Assembly: GCF_006170445.1 (NCBI RefSeq)
Contig: NZ_VCNA01000009.1
Location: forward strand, 124,001 to 188,000
Source of the DNA: Brevibacillus dissolubilis
Lineage (GTDB): Bacteria; Bacillota; Bacilli; Brevibacillales; Brevibacillaceae
Direction: 5' to 3'
Length of the DNA stretch: 64,000 nt
Within the stretch, counting starts at the first letter, position 1; the number at the start of each line of letters is the position of its first letter. The notes under the pieces are model-generated. The model saw only the letters and a list, made by a program, of their open reading frames with translations, searched no databases and was not told the origin of the DNA. Positions 45,622 to 55,621 of the stretch are shown piece by piece. A program made the position numbers and the translations under genes.

Positions 45622-46968
45622 ATGAAACGGAAACTGATCGACACCATCTTCTTTGATCCACCAAAAGCGCTGGTGCTGGGCTTTGCCTTCATTATTATGA
45701 TCGGAGCATTTTTATTAACCTTGCCCATCTCCACACGTGACGGACAGGGGCTTTCTTGGATCAATGCCATTTTCACATCCACATCGGCTACTTGTGTAAC
45801 AGGTCTGGTTGTAGTAGATACGGGCACGACCTTTACCACCTTCGGCCAAATGGTGATCCTGTCACTGATTCAAGTAGGTGGACTCGGCTTCATGACCTTT
45901 GCCACCTTTTTCGCTGTCTTGTTGGGCAAAAAAATCTCCTTGCGCCAGCGGCTGATGTTGCAGGAATCGCTCAATACAGTCTCCATCGAAGGGATTGTCA
46001 GGCTCGCCAAGCTGATCCTTTACTTCACCGCGACCACCGAGGTGATAGGCGGGATTCTGTTGTCGATTCGGTTTGCATTTGATATGCCGCTTGGAAAGGC
46101 CATCTATTATGGCTTTTTCCACGCCATCTCCAACTTTAACAATGCAGGCTTTGACCTGATGGGTGAATTCGCCAGTCTGACTGGGTATGTTGACGATATT
46201 TTGGTGAATCTGGTCGTGTGCACGATGATCACACTAGGCGGGATTGGCTTTATTGTCGTAAGTGAGGTCTGGGAATATCGCTTCACCCGCCGTCTTTCCT
46301 TACATACTAAAATCGTACTGGCAACCTCAGCGATCTTAACAGGACTTGGTACTGTGCTGATCTTACTCTTTGAATACAACAATCCCAACACCATGTCTGA
46401 GCTATCGCCAGTCGGTAAATTCCTCGGGGCGCTGTATCAATCTGTCACATCACGTACAGCAGGCTCCAATACACTTAACATCGCCGGTCTGCAGCATTCT
46501 ACCTTATTCTTGATCATCATCCTGATGGTGATCGGGGCATCACCAGGTTCGACGGGTGGCGGTATCAAAACGACCACGTTTGCCACCCTGATCGGTGCCG
46601 TCATCACACAGATCAAAGGGAAAGAAGACGTGATCTTCTTCCGTCAGCGGATTGCTCCGACGATGGTTTACAAATCCCTCACCGTTACGATGAGCGGTTT
46701 ATTCCTTGTTGTGATGGTGACGATGCTGTTGAATATCACAGAACCAGGCCGTGACTTTTTGATGATCCTGTTCGAGTCGGCCTCAGCTTTTGCCACCGTA
46801 GGCTTATCCATGGGTCTGACGCCGGAGCTAAGTGTCCCCGGAAAAATCATTATTGCAGTGACCATGTTTGCCGGGCGGGTCGGTCCACTCACGATTGCCT
46901 TTGCCTTGGCACAGCGCAAGCAAAAGGAATACTTCCGCTATCCGCAAGGCAAAATCATGATCGGCTAA
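45622..46968 (+). CDS. ktrB: KtrB/TrkH-type potassium transporter subunit
   Basis: A 449-residue channel-like transporter with four M1-P-M2 repeats. Selectivity-filter loops with the key Gly are visible: TSATCVTGLVV (near 53), NFNNAGFDLMG (near 172), SVTSRTAGSNT (near 275) and ASAFATVGLSMG (near 393). It imports potassium, probably with sodium, and is gated by KtrA/KtrC-type rings; ktrA is 9 kb away. ATG at 45622, with GGGGAAG upstream. Terminator follows. Confidence 0.9.
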   Translation: MKRKLIDTIFFDPPKALVLGFAFIIMIGAFLLTLPISTRDGQGLSWINAIFTSTSATCVTGLVVVDTGTTFTTFGQMVILSLIQVGGLGFMTFATFFAVLLGKKISLRQRLMLQESLNTVSIEGIVRLAKLILYFTATTEVIGGILLSIRFAFDMPLGKAIYYGFFHAISNFNNAGFDLMGEFASLTGYVDDILVNLVVCTMITLGGIGFIVVSEVWEYRFTRRLSLHTKIVLATSAILTGLGTVLILLFEYNNPNTMSELSPVGKFLGALYQSVTSRTAGSNTLNIAGLQHSTLFLIIILMVIGASPGSTGGGIKTTTFATLIGAVITQIKGKEDVIFFRQRIAPTMVYKSLTVTMSGLFLVVMVTMLLNITEPGRDFLMILFESASAFATVGLSMGLTPELSVPGKIIIAVTMFAGRVGPLTIAFALAQRKQKEYFRYPQGKIMIG

Positions 46969-47010
46969 CCCACACTACGTCGGTCTGGCCTACTTCCTAA
47001 TCAAATGAGT

Positions 47011-48387
47011 TCACCTGTCCACAAGACGGGTGGATTTTTTTTGTGCCCAGACACCAAGTAAAAAGCAACCGAGACTCCATACCGCACCCGGCCAGAACGG
47101 ATCAATGCCTGTATTCATGTCAGCAAGCGCCCAGATGAGTGCGATGATTGGCGCGCCCCATACCGACCATGTAATCCAGCGAGGCTGTACGTTGACAATC
47201 CCCAACAGGTACAGTACCACCGGAAAAAAGATCGTCACTCCGCGAAGCGTCATCGACAGGAACGCCCACTCCAGAATAAGCGAGTCCGCCTGCACACAGA
47301 CGATCAGGTATGCGCAAAATATCACAGCAAAAATCAACACCCGTGACAGCTGAATCGCTGCGGTATCACTGGCAAACCGCTTCGTATACCGCAAAATCAC
47401 GTCCTGTCCGAGAATCGTCCCGATACTAAGCGCAAGCGCAGCCCCTGTCATCACGACCGAGAGCAGAATCACCGCAAGCGCCGTCCCCGTCACCCAAGGC
47501 GGCATGAACTGTAAAAAGAACTGAGGGATCGCCTCACGCGGAGTCAACTGTGGATCAGCATCATGCATGAACATACCAATCCAAGCTCCCAACAGTCCAA
47601 TCAGCATAATGACCAGACCAGCGGCAAAAGAGCCATTGCGCGCTGCTTGTGTATCTCTGCTGGCAAAGATCGGCTGCAGGTACGCCTGCGTCGAAAAAAT
47701 CCCTACGAACATCGCACCGCCCTGCGCCCAGCCAATCCCATGCTCTTCATTAAATAAGGTAAAACGCCCTTCCTCCATCCATCTGGCATAGGTATCGGGC
47801 GGCAGGGTGACAAACAGCCAGATCCCTGTCCCCACCAGCAAGATCAACAGCAGGTATGTCTTAATCGACCCGACCACACTCGCACCCATGAACCCGCCAA
47901 ACCAGACATAAGCCAAGAGTAGCAGCATGGGCACCAACGCCATCAGCACGACATCCCCCTGCCAGAAGATTGTCAACAGCGGTAATGCCGCGAGGATCTG
48001 GGCAATCACCTGAATGAACATCCCCATACATAAAAAAATACTCGCCCCCAGCCTCGCCCGATCCCCATACTGGCTCCCGATCAGAGCAGGCAAGGTCGTC
48101 ACCTGCTGACGGCGGAATTTTTCAGCAAATAAGCCAAGCAGTATAATCGACAGTCCACCGCCAAGCGTAAACCACAACGCCGGAAAGCCGTAGCGAAAAG
48201 CCAACTCCCCGGTCCCTACGATAGAAGTGCCACCGACAAAACCGCCGACCAGTGCACCAGTAACCATCCCTGTACTTAACATCCCACTCGCATTGGTAAA
48301 ATCGCTCACCTTTTTCACGGAGCGCTTGGCATACATCCCAGCGACAATCGTCAAGGCCAGCACAGCAAAAAAACTGACAAACAACAT
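47011..48387 (-). CDS. Sodium:solute symporter family protein
   Basis: A 458-residue membrane protein with about 13 helices. It starts like the SSS family (KKVSDFTNASGMLSTGMVTGA), with the conserved GGFVGGTSIVGTGELAFRYG near 48-68, where sodium is bound in relatives, and GSIKTYLLLILLVG near 168. Transported solute (amino acid, organic acid, pantothenate or other) is not readable. It stands alone, converging with ktrB. It lies downstream of the ilv-leu operon but is separated from it by a terminator. Confidence 0.85.
   Translation of the reverse strand: MLFVSFFAVLALTIVAGMYAKRSVKKVSDFTNASGMLSTGMVTGALVGGFVGGTSIVGTGELAFRYGFPALWFTLGGGLSIILLGLFAEKFRRQQVTTLPALIGSQYGDRARLGASIFLCMGMFIQVIAQILAALPLLTIFWQGDVVLMALVPMLLLLAYVWFGGFMGASVVGSIKTYLLLILLVGTGIWLFVTLPPDTYARWMEEGRFTLFNEEHGIGWAQGGAMFVGIFSTQAYLQPIFASRDTQAARNGSFAAGLVIMLIGLLGAWIGMFMHDADPQLTPREAIPQFFLQFMPPWVTGTALAVILLSVVMTGAALALSIGTILGQDVILRYTKRFASDTAAIQLSRVLIFAVIFCAYLIVCVQADSLILEWAFLSMTLRGVTIFFPVVLYLLGIVNVQPRWITWSVWGAPIIALIWALADMNTGIDPFWPGAVWSLGCFLLGVWAQKKSTRLVDR
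47012..47041 (+). terminator. Terminator after ktrB
   Basis: CACCTGTC pairs with GACGGGTG (one G-T pair) around five bases, followed by GA and eight T. It overlaps the last codons of the convergent symporter gene. Confidence 0.8.
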
Positions 48388-48465
48388 GATGATTCCCTTC
48401 TCTCTGCGTTCCTGTAAAGCTTGGTTTCAGTATAGAAAAAGACAGAGCCTCCCACAAGAAAAAAG

Positions 48466-48510
48466 GAAGAAAGCATCCTGTTCCACCCGGGAACTAAGAA
48501 TGCTTTCTTC
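48466..48510 (-). terminator. Terminator of the ilv-leu operon
   Basis: Leftward, GAAGAAAGCAT pairs with ATGCTTTCTTC around a GC-rich loop and is followed by CTTTTTT. It lies 21 bases after the leuB stop and fixes leuB as the last gene. Confidence 0.87.
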
Positions 48511-48530
48511 ATCTAATCAGCTATTATGGG

Positions 48531-49628
48531 TTATTGCCCGACAACCTGCTTTTGAAGCTGCTCAATTACTTTTTGCCCCATCTCAACAGTGCCAAGTGCC
48601 TGGCTGCGGTCTTCTGTCAGGTCACCTGTGCGGTATCCTGCATCAAGTACAGCCCAGACTGCCTTCTCAACCGCTTCTGCCGCTTCGTCCATGCCAAGCG
48701 AATGGCGCAGCATCATCGCTACAGACAAAATGGTGGCAAGTGGATTGGCTACCCCGCGGCCCGCGATATCTGGTGCAGAGCCGTGTACCGGTTCATACAG
48801 ACCGATACTGCCCTCACCCAGACTTGCGGATGCGAGCATCCCAATCGAGCCGGTCAGCATCGCCGCTTCATCGCTCAAGATATCACCGAACATATTCTCA
48901 GTAACGATGACGTCAAACTGCTTCGGCGCACGTACCAGCTGCATCGCGCAGGAGTCTACCAGCTGGTGGGACAGAGTGACATCTGGATAGTCAGCCGCAA
49001 CCCGTTCTGCTACCTTACGCCAGAGGCGGGAGCTTTCCAATACGTTGGCTTTATCCACAGAGACAAGATTCTTGCTGCGCTTGCGGGCGACCTCGAAGCT
49101 GGTGCGGATGATGCGCTCGATCTCTTTTTCCTGATAGATCAAGAGGTCTTCGGCCACTTCTTGACCATCTTCAGACGTATAGCGTTTTTTCTCTCCAAAA
49201 TAGATACCGCCTGTCAGCTCACGCACGACGATCAGATCGACGCCAGCGACCACTTCTGGTTTGAGCGAGGATGCTTCTACCAGACTTGGGTGCATTGTGG
49301 CTGGACGCAGGTTGGCATAGAGACCAAGTGCTTTGCGGATTCCGAGCAGTCCTGCTTCTGGACGCAGATTCCCCGGATTTTGGTCCCATTTTGGGCCGCC
49401 TACCGCTCCAAGCAGTACAGCATCTGCTTCTTTTGCCAAACGAAGTGTTTCCTCTGGAAGTGGGGTGCCGTCTTCATCGATGGCACAACCGCCGATCCGT
49501 CCAAAGTCATAGGAAAACGAAACACCAGTCTGTTCAGAGATCACGTTGAGAACTTTGATCGCTTCCCCCATGATTTCCGGGCCGATTCCGTCACCGGGGA
49601 GTACGCAGATCTTGTAGGTCTTGTTCAT
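48531..49628 (-). CDS. leuB: 3-isopropylmalate dehydrogenase
   Basis: A 365-residue beta-decarboxylating dehydrogenase of leucine synthesis. It has [18 protein letters not shown] (near 9-26), the metal/substrate stretch [12 protein letters not shown] near 140, [14 protein letters not shown] near 190 and the NAD-binding end [20 protein letters not shown] near 284. ATG at 49628 gives the family N-terminus [13 protein letters not shown]; a GTG three codons earlier is possible. It is the last gene of the operon. The leuC and leuD genes that normally sit between or beside leuA and leuB are missing here. Confidence 0.97.
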   Translation of the reverse strand: MNKTYKICVLPGDGIGPEIMGEAIKVLNVISEQTGVSFSYDFGRIGGCAIDEDGTPLPEETLRLAKEADAVLLGAVGGPKWDQNPGNLRPEAGLLGIRKALGLYANLRPATMHPSLVEASSLKPEVVAGVDLIVVRELTGGIYFGEKKRYTSEDGQEVAEDLLIYQEKEIERIIRTSFEVARKRSKNLVSVDKANVLESSRLWRKVAERVAADYPDVTLSHQLVDSCAMQLVRAPKQFDVIVTENMFGDILSDEAAMLTGSIGMLASASLGEGSIGLYEPVHGSAPDIAGRGVANPLATILSVAMMLRHSLGMDEAAEAVEKAVWAVLDAGYRTGDLTEDRSQALGTVEMGQKVIEQLQKQVVGQ

Positions 49629-49735
49629 CTTCCACACTTCTTTCCGTTACGTTTTTTCTATCTATATGGGGAACCACTTATCCTATCCAAAATCCTTTAT
49701 CTCTCTAGTCTCTTCTCTGCTCGACTCGGCTGATG

Positions 49736-51265
49736 CTAGGAGGTGACCAGCGTCTGTCCGCGCAATTCGATGATTTTGTTAATCGCACGGATGTAAGCCA
49801 GTGCACTTGCTTCGAGGACGTCTGTGCTGACACCGCGTCCCTGAACGTTAATCGAGCCTTGCTGCAGGCGGACGTAGACTTCACCAAGCGCGTCTTTGCC
49901 GTGTGTGACGGAGACGATTTTGTAATCGGTCAACGTCACTTCCTCGCCAGTGGCACGGTCGATGGCTTTGTAGATCGAGTCTACGGAACCATTGCCGATG
50001 GCCGCTTCGGTGAGCACTTCGCCGTCGTTTTTGACCAAATGAACGCTTGCAGTAGGTGTTGAATGGTTCCCGTACGACAATTGTACCGATTCAAGGCTGT
50101 AAGTCTGTTGGGCAGCAAACAGCTTCACATCGATCAAGGCCAACAGATCATCATCGCTGACATCCTTTTTGCGGTCACACAATGCTTTGAACGCTACGAA
50201 TGCTTCGTCGATCTGTTCTGCTTCAAGCTGATAGCCAAGCTCTGCCAGCTTCTCTTTGAACGCGTGGCGTCCGGAGTGTTTGCCAAGCACGATGCGGTTG
50301 GATTTGAAGCCGACTGTCTCTGGATTGATGATCTCATAGGTAGTCGCTTCCTTCAGCACGCCGTCCTGGTGGATGCCGGATTCATGTGCGTAGGCATTGG
50401 CTCCGACGACCGCTTTGTTACCAGGTACAATCATCCCTGTGAGGCGGCTGACCAGTTGGCTAGTACGGGCGATTTCTTTGAGATTCAGCGGAGTGATTGC
50501 CTGATAGATATCCTTACGGGTAGCAAGCGCCAGTGCCACTTCTTCAAGTGCGGCATTCCCTGCGCGTTCGCCGATCCCGTTGATCGTGCCCTCTACTTGA
50601 GTAGCACCCGCTTCAATCGCGGCGAGACTGTTGGCAACCGCCATCCCAAGGTCATCGTGACAGTGGCAGCTCAGCTTGATGTTGGATACAGCAGGTACAC
50701 GCAGCTTCAGTTCACGGAAGATATTGCCGTATTCCAATGGTGTCATGTAACCGACCGTATCCGGGATGTTGATGATGGTCGCCCCTGCTTTGATCACCGC
50801 ATCCACTACCTCTGCCAAATAGGCAATCTCGGTACGGCCTGCGTCTTCAGCAGAGAACTCAACCTCATGCATATATTTTTTCGCGTATTTGACCGCTTCC
50901 ACTGCGCGTTCAATTACCTGTTCCTTGCTCATACGAAGCTTATGCTCCCGATGGATCGGGGAAGTGGCGATGAATACGTGGATGCAGGCATTTTGGGCTA
51001 CTTTAAGTGCTTCATATGCTTTGTCGATATCACTCATCGTCGAGCGGGCCAGACTGACCACGGATGCATGTTTTACCCGTCTCGCAATCTCTTGCACAGA
51101 CTTGAGGTCACCGGGAGAGGCGGCAGCAAAGCCCGCCTCCATCCGAGTTACGCCCAAACGTTCCAATTGCAAGGCAATCTCGATCTTTTCGCTGGTGCTC
51201 AGGTTGACCCCTGGTGATTGTTCACCGTCTCTGAGTGTTGTGTCAAAAATTTCTATCGTACGCAT
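49736..51265 (-). CDS. leuA: 2-isopropylmalate synthase
   Basis: A 509-residue Claisen-condensing enzyme making 2-isopropylmalate from 2-ketoisovalerate and acetyl-CoA. The N-terminal TIM barrel has [16 protein letters not shown] (near 7-22), the metal-binding [15 protein letters not shown] near 201, and [16 protein letters not shown] near 233. The C-terminal regulatory domain for leucine feedback is at about 390-509. GGAGGAGAG precedes the ATG. It is fourth in the ilvBNC-leuAB operon. Confidence 0.97.
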   Translation of the reverse strand: MRTIEIFDTTLRDGEQSPGVNLSTSEKIEIALQLERLGVTRMEAGFAAASPGDLKSVQEIARRVKHASVVSLARSTMSDIDKAYEALKVAQNACIHVFIATSPIHREHKLRMSKEQVIERAVEAVKYAKKYMHEVEFSAEDAGRTEIAYLAEVVDAVIKAGATIINIPDTVGYMTPLEYGNIFRELKLRVPAVSNIKLSCHCHDDLGMAVANSLAAIEAGATQVEGTINGIGERAGNAALEEVALALATRKDIYQAITPLNLKEIARTSQLVSRLTGMIVPGNKAVVGANAYAHESGIHQDGVLKEATTYEIINPETVGFKSNRIVLGKHSGRHAFKEKLAELGYQLEAEQIDEAFVAFKALCDRKKDVSDDDLLALIDVKLFAAQQTYSLESVQLSYGNHSTPTASVHLVKNDGEVLTEAAIGNGSVDSIYKAIDRATGEEVTLTDYKIVSVTHGKDALGEVYVRLQQGSINVQGRGVSTDVLEASALAYIRAINKIIELRGQTLVTS

Positions 51266-51315
51266 TTCTCTCCTCCACCTTTTTCATAAGTTCCCGTGGT
51301 CTTGGTGCAGGTCGC

Positions 51316-52341
51316 TTAGTTGCCGGATTTTACTGGTTCTGCTTGTTTTTCATCTTTTTTGATCCAAGCCATCATGCTGCGCAGCTGTTGACCAACGACT
51401 TCGATACCGTGTTCACTTTCCAGACGGCGGCGTGCGTTGAACCCTGGACGGTTCGCTTGGTTTTCGAGGATGAAGTTACGTGCGAATGTACCGTCTTGGA
51501 TCTCAGCCAGCACTTTTTTCATTTCTTTGCGGGTCTCTTCTGTGATGATACGCTTACCCACGCTGTAGTCACCGTACTCAGCGGTGTCACTGATGGAGTA
51601 ACGCATACGTGCGAGACCACCTTCGTACATCAGGTCAACGATCAATTTCAACTCATGCAGACACTCGAAGTATGCGATCTCTGGCTTGTAGCCTGCGTCC
51701 ACGAGCGTATCGAAGCCTGCTTTAACCAACTCAGACACACCACCGCAAAGAACGGCCTGCTCACCGAAGAGGTCTGTCTCGGTCTCTTCACGGAATGTTG
51801 TCTCGATAACACCTGCACGGGTGCAGCCGATGCCGCTTGCATAAGCGAGTGCGGTTTCATGTGCTTTGCCTGTTGCGTCTTGATAGATCGCGAGCAAGCC
51901 AGGTACACCAAAATCTTCCGTATATACACGGCGTACCAGATGACCAGGGCTTTTTGGTGCTACCATGATGACGTCTACATCAGCAGGTGGCATGATTTGA
52001 CCGTAGTGGATGTTGAAGCCGTGGGAGAAGCAGAGGGTTGCGCCTTTTTTCAGGTTTGGAGCGATTTCTTGGTTATACACCTGGCTCTGTCGCTCGTCTG
52101 GCATAAGGATCTGGATCAAGTCTGCACGTTGGGTAGCTTCTGCTACAGTGAATACTTGGAAACCGTCTTTTGCTGCCTGTTCGAAGGATTTTCCCGGACG
52201 TACGCCGACGATTACGTTGATGCCGCTGTCACGAAGGTTTTGTGCTTGTGCGTGGCCTTGGCTGCCGTAGCCGATGATTGCAACTGTTTTGCCTTTCAAA
52301 GCGGATTGATTAACGTCTTTTTCGTAGTACATAGTTACCAT
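51316..52341 (-). CDS. ilvC: Ketol-acid reductoisomerase (NADP)
   Basis: A 341-residue class I KARI. It has the Rossmann motif [17 protein letters not shown] (near 25-41), a cofactor loop with Arg and Ser (VRPGKSFEQ), [12 protein letters not shown] near 108, and the knotted C-terminal domain with the metal ligands [12 protein letters not shown] near 191 and [14 protein letters not shown] near 226. It makes the dihydroxy acids for valine and isoleucine. AGGAGG precedes the ATG. Confidence 0.98.
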   Translation of the reverse strand: MVTMYYEKDVNQSALKGKTVAIIGYGSQGHAQAQNLRDSGINVIVGVRPGKSFEQAAKDGFQVFTVAEATQRADLIQILMPDERQSQVYNQEIAPNLKKGATLCFSHGFNIHYGQIMPPADVDVIMVAPKSPGHLVRRVYTEDFGVPGLLAIYQDATGKAHETALAYASGIGCTRAGVIETTFREETETDLFGEQAVLCGGVSELVKAGFDTLVDAGYKPEIAYFECLHELKLIVDLMYEGGLARMRYSISDTAEYGDYSVGKRIITEETRKEMKKVLAEIQDGTFARNFILENQANRPGFNARRRLESEHGIEVVGQQLRSMMAWIKKDEKQAEPVKSGN

Positions 52342-52370
52342 GGTATGGTTCCTCCTGAGTGGTTGTTTTT

Positions 52371-52877
52371 TTATGAGTGAATGGGTGTGTTAACAATACT
52401 TCTGGCCATTGCCACTGTGCCGGTACGGGTCAATTCCTCAATCCCGTATGGAGCAAGCAGGGTGAGCAAGGCATCTACTTTGGCGGTATCACCTGTCGCT
52501 TGAATGATCAGGGATTCCGGCCCGATGTCAATCACAGAAGCGCGGAACGGCTCAACAATTCCGTTAAGCTCTGTGCGCTGGCTCGGTGATGCTTTGACCT
52601 TGACCAGCAGGATTTCGCGGGCGACCATCGGATCTTTGGAAAGATGGATGACATCGATGACATCGATCAGTTTGATGAGTTGCTTTCTCAGCTGATCGAC
52701 ACGGGTCTCATCCCCGCCTGTGGTCACGATCATCCGCGACAGCCCCTCTTCTTCACATGGGCCTACGGTGATGCTGTCTATGTTAAAGTTGCGCTGACCG
52801 AACAAATTGGCGACACGGGTGAGTACACCGGGCTGATCGTTTACCAGAATCGCAAGCGTATGTCGTTCCATCATCAT
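52371..52877 (-). CDS. ilvN: Acetolactate synthase small (regulatory) subunit
   Basis: A 168-residue subunit with an N-terminal ACT domain ([20 protein letters not shown], residues 6-25) that binds valine and a C-terminal domain (about 80-165) contacting IlvB. Size and order (ilvB-ilvN-ilvC) are standard. It is separated from ilvB by three bases and is also named ilvH in Bacillus. ATG triplet start: MMMERHTLA. Confidence 0.96.
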   Translation of the reverse strand: MMMERHTLAILVNDQPGVLTRVANLFGQRNFNIDSITVGPCEEEGLSRMIVTTGGDETRVDQLRKQLIKLIDVIDVIHLSKDPMVAREILLVKVKASPSQRTELNGIVEPFRASVIDIGPESLIIQATGDTAKVDALLTLLAPYGIEELTRTGTVAMARSIVNTPIHS

Positions 52878-52880
52878 CGG

Positions 52881-54611
52881 CTACTCCTCCCCCAATACCA
52901 TCTGATCAAGCGTATTACCTGATGCTACCATCGGATAGACATTCTCATGATTGGCGACACGGAAGTCCATGACAACCGGACCGTCGTGCTCCAACGCTTC
53001 TTTGATGATCGCTTCTGCCTCTTCGCGGTTGGTTGCCCGCAAGCCTTTCACCCCGTAAGCCTCTGCCAATTTGACAAAATCAGGGGAGCAAGACAGATCG
53101 ATCTCGCTGTAGCGGTTTTCGTAGAAAAGCTCTTGCCACTGGCGAACCATCCCCAGAACCTGGTTGTTAACGATCGCGATCTTGACTGGCAGGTTAAACT
53201 GCTTCACTACCGCCAGCTCCTGATTGGTCATCTGGAACCCACCGTCACCTGCTACGGCAAACACCGTGCGATTCGGATGCGCGATCTGTGCCCCGATGGC
53301 TGCCGGAAAACCGAAGCCCATCGTACCAAGCCCTCCAGAGGAAACCAGTGAACGTGGATGCTTGAATTTGTAGTACTGTGCCACCCACATCTGGTGCTGT
53401 CCGACGTCTGTCGTCACAATGGCTTCACCCTCTGTGGCCTGATGGAGAAGTTCAATGACTTCCTGTGGCTTCAAAATATTTTCAATCTTCTGATAAGAAT
53501 AAGGGAATTGTTGTTGGCTATCCTTGAGCTGCTGAAGCCAAGCCTCCGAATCGCAGCGGGAGACGAGTGGCAATGCTTTTTTCAAGGTGCTTTTCACATC
53601 GCCTGCAATCCGCAGTGCTGTCTCGACGTTTTTGCCCAGCTCAGCCGGATCGATGTCGACATGCACGATCGTGGCATTCGGTGCAAACTCCTTCGTCCGC
53701 CCCATCGTAATCCTGTCGTCAAAGCGTGCTCCCAGCCCAATCAGCAAATCTGCCTGCAAAATCGCCTGATTCGCTGTATAGCTGCCATGCATCCCCGGCA
53801 TCCCCAGCGCCAATTCATGCTGACCCGGAAAATTTCCCAGTCCCATGAACGTGCTGATCACTGGAATCTGTGTTTTTTCGGCAAATGCGAGCAGGTCTTG
53901 TGTCGCATCAGCCGCCAGAATTCCTCCGCCTGCCAGAATGACCGGCTTTTTCGCCTGAGTCAGCGCCACAGCCAATGCCTCAACGTCTTGGTCAGTCGGC
54001 TCCAGTGTCGGCTGGTATCCGCGTACACTAACCGAGTCTGGATAGGTAAATGGAGTGACCGCATTGCACACATCTTTTGGAATGTCGATCAGGACAGGTC
54101 CCGGACGCCCAGTGCTTGCGATATAAAACGCTTCTTTGACGATTCTCGGCAGGTCCCGCACATCTCTGACAAAATAGTTGTGCTTGGTGATTGGCATCGT
54201 GATTCCTGTGATATTCGCCTCTTGGAAGGCATCGGTACCGATCAGACTCTGTGCCACGTTCCCTGTGATACAGACCAATGGAATCGAGTCCATCAACGCG
54301 GTGGCGATCCCTGTTACGAGGTTGGTTGCACCTGGCCCTGATGTCGCGATACAGACCCCTGTCTTACCTGTCGCCCTGGCGTAACCGTCTGCTGCATGGA
54401 TTGCTCCCTGCTCATGTCTGGTGAGAATATGCTTGAGGTAGCTGCTGTACAGGGAGTCATAGATCGGCAAGACCGCGCCCCCCGGATATCCAAACACACA
54501 CTCAACGCCTTCGAGTAACAAACATCGAAGCAACATGTCAGCCCCTGTCATTTCCTCGCCATACTCGATGGCTGGCAACGATCTGGTCAACTCAGCGGCT
54601 TCTACACTCAT
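52881..54611 (-). CDS. ilvB: Acetolactate synthase large (catalytic) subunit
   Basis: A 576-residue ThDP enzyme. The N-terminal Pyr domain has VFGYPGGAVLPIYDSLY and catalytic Glu in HEQGAIHAADGYARATG (near 65-80); the middle FAD/nucleotide domain follows; the C-terminal PP domain has the ThDP motif GDGGFQMTNQELAVVKQFNLP near 447. It condenses pyruvate with pyruvate or 2-ketobutyrate. ATG at 54611 follows GGGAGG by seven bases; an earlier in-frame start at 54689 lies inside the T-box terminator and is rejected. Confidence 0.97.
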   Translation of the reverse strand: MSVEAAELTRSLPAIEYGEEMTGADMLLRCLLLEGVECVFGYPGGAVLPIYDSLYSSYLKHILTRHEQGAIHAADGYARATGKTGVCIATSGPGATNLVTGIATALMDSIPLVCITGNVAQSLIGTDAFQEANITGITMPITKHNYFVRDVRDLPRIVKEAFYIASTGRPGPVLIDIPKDVCNAVTPFTYPDSVSVRGYQPTLEPTDQDVEALAVALTQAKKPVILAGGGILAADATQDLLAFAEKTQIPVISTFMGLGNFPGQHELALGMPGMHGSYTANQAILQADLLIGLGARFDDRITMGRTKEFAPNATIVHVDIDPAELGKNVETALRIAGDVKSTLKKALPLVSRCDSEAWLQQLKDSQQQFPYSYQKIENILKPQEVIELLHQATEGEAIVTTDVGQHQMWVAQYYKFKHPRSLVSSGGLGTMGFGFPAAIGAQIAHPNRTVFAVAGDGGFQMTNQELAVVKQFNLPVKIAIVNNQVLGMVRQWQELFYENRYSEIDLSCSPDFVKLAEAYGVKGLRATNREEAEAIIKEALEHDGPVVMDFRVANHENVYPMVASGNTLDQMVLGEE

Positions 54612-54654
54612 TTTGGTTCCTCCCCACTCTCCAGAATGGTTTTCTCTCCTAGGT

Positions 54655-54990
54655 TTTGAAAATAATGAAAACCCTTTCATCCCAGACATGTATAGCTATC
54701 ATGTCTTTTGGGGCGAAAGGGTTCGCGATACCACCCAAAATTTATTGGCGCCTCACAGCAGCCAACCTTGGTCAGTCTGTTCTTTTCTACCTTGATCTCA
54801 GACTGGGACACATTAACGCGTGTCAAACGGTACGTACCTACTAAACAGATCGGAAAACCTGCCTTTCAGCCGACAGCTCAGAGTGTGATCCCTATTCTCG
54901 GCTCCTTACCTGGTCGCAGCGACCCCAGGCTCTCTGAAAAGGAGAATCGAAACAGTTTTCACTCTTCAAACGCTTTTCGAATTGTCTGAA
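54655..54990 (-). promoter_or_regulatory. T-box riboswitch of the ilv-leu operon, specifier AUC (Ile)
   Basis: Leftward, stem I starts near 54945 with CAGAGAGCCTGG and contains GAATAGGGATCACACTCTGAGC. In the usual register (specifier, AC, then CTCTGAG) the codon is ATC at 54887-54889, for isoleucine. The T-box consensus GGGTGGTATCGCG is at 54724-54736. The terminator stem AACCCTTTCGCCCC...ATGAAAGGGTT at 54668-54723 ends in TTTTCATTATTTT. Low charging of tRNA-Ile should allow read-through into ilvB. Confidence 0.9.
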
Positions 54991-55011
54991 TGTTTGTTTG
55001 AGTTAACTAGG

Positions 55012-55040
55012 ATTATAAACAGGCTATTTAGGGGTGTCAA
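55012..55040 (-). promoter_or_regulatory. Consensus sigma-A promoter of the ilv-leu operon
   Basis: Leftward TTGACA (55035-55040), a 17-base spacer and TATAAT (55012-55017): a perfect match, placed about 50 bases before T-box stem I. Such a strong promoter fits control by attenuation in the leader. Confidence 0.88.
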
Positions 55041-55490
55041 TCGAATAAAAATTCTTTTACCAGCCTTTTAATTGAGCGTTTGTTCAGCAAAACTCGGGCA
55101 TCCTGCGCCCAGTTTGGGTGTAAGCGCATACAATTTTATACATATTTTTTTTGTAACGGAAACAAGGAAGACCGGTTAGCCTTCCTCTGATCCATTCCCT
55201 AGCAGGGGATTATTTGATTTCGCTACGAAAAAAAGAGTATGACATCGTGACAAATTGTCTCGATTGTCCAGATAAGAGAGTGTATCTGGACGGTTCCCCA
55301 CGCGATCCCTCTGCCAAATAACTGTGGCAGATTTGTGAAGATTTCAAGGATTGTCGTGAAACTTAGTCATGTTAGGTTTCCTTACATTATAACAGCAGCT
55401 TCTCTAATTGCCAACTACTTGGTATCCATCTTTTGTATTTTCTTCACTCTCTTTAATCTTTATTACCTCCTCCCCAACCAAAAGTGGGAT
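55041..55490. other. 450-base interval without a gene; several short hairpins
   Basis: No reading frame with a ribosome site was found between the ilv promoter and repeat copy C. Visible structures are AGGAAG/CTTCCT near 55165-55186, a perfect 9-bp stem GTCCAGATA/TATCTGGAC (55266-55291) and a 7-bp stem TCTGCCA/TGGCAGA (55310-55331). The last two lie 18 bases apart and could belong to an RNA or be decayed repeats. Confidence 0.4.
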
Positions 55491-55612
55491 CGGGAGGGGC
55501 AAGGTTGCGTGGGAACGGCCCCTCTTCCCTCTTGGCAACTTCGTTGCGGCCAGTAAACACTTCCTAGAAAGCTGGCAAACCGGGCCAATCCCACGCAACC
55601 TTGCCCCTCCCG
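55491..55612. repeat. Long inverted-repeat element, copy C (divergent loop)
   Basis: The left arm (55491-55521) and right arm (55582-55612) pair over 24 perfect bases (CGGGAGGGGCAAGGTTGCGT, then GGGA), two mismatches and five more pairs. The 60-base loop, on the minus strand, contains CTGGCCGCAACGAAGTTGCCAAGAGGGAA, which loosely resembles the loop of copy B (GGCCGAACGAAGTGAGGGAA). Kinship with copies A and B is therefore less certain than between those two. The arms are GC-rich and unlike A or B. Confidence 0.8.
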
Positions 55613-55621
55613 AAAGCACAC

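Noticed and set aside
54612-54689. Longer IlvB start
   Set aside because: The extra 26 codons lie in the T-box leader; GGGAGG supports the ATG at 54611.
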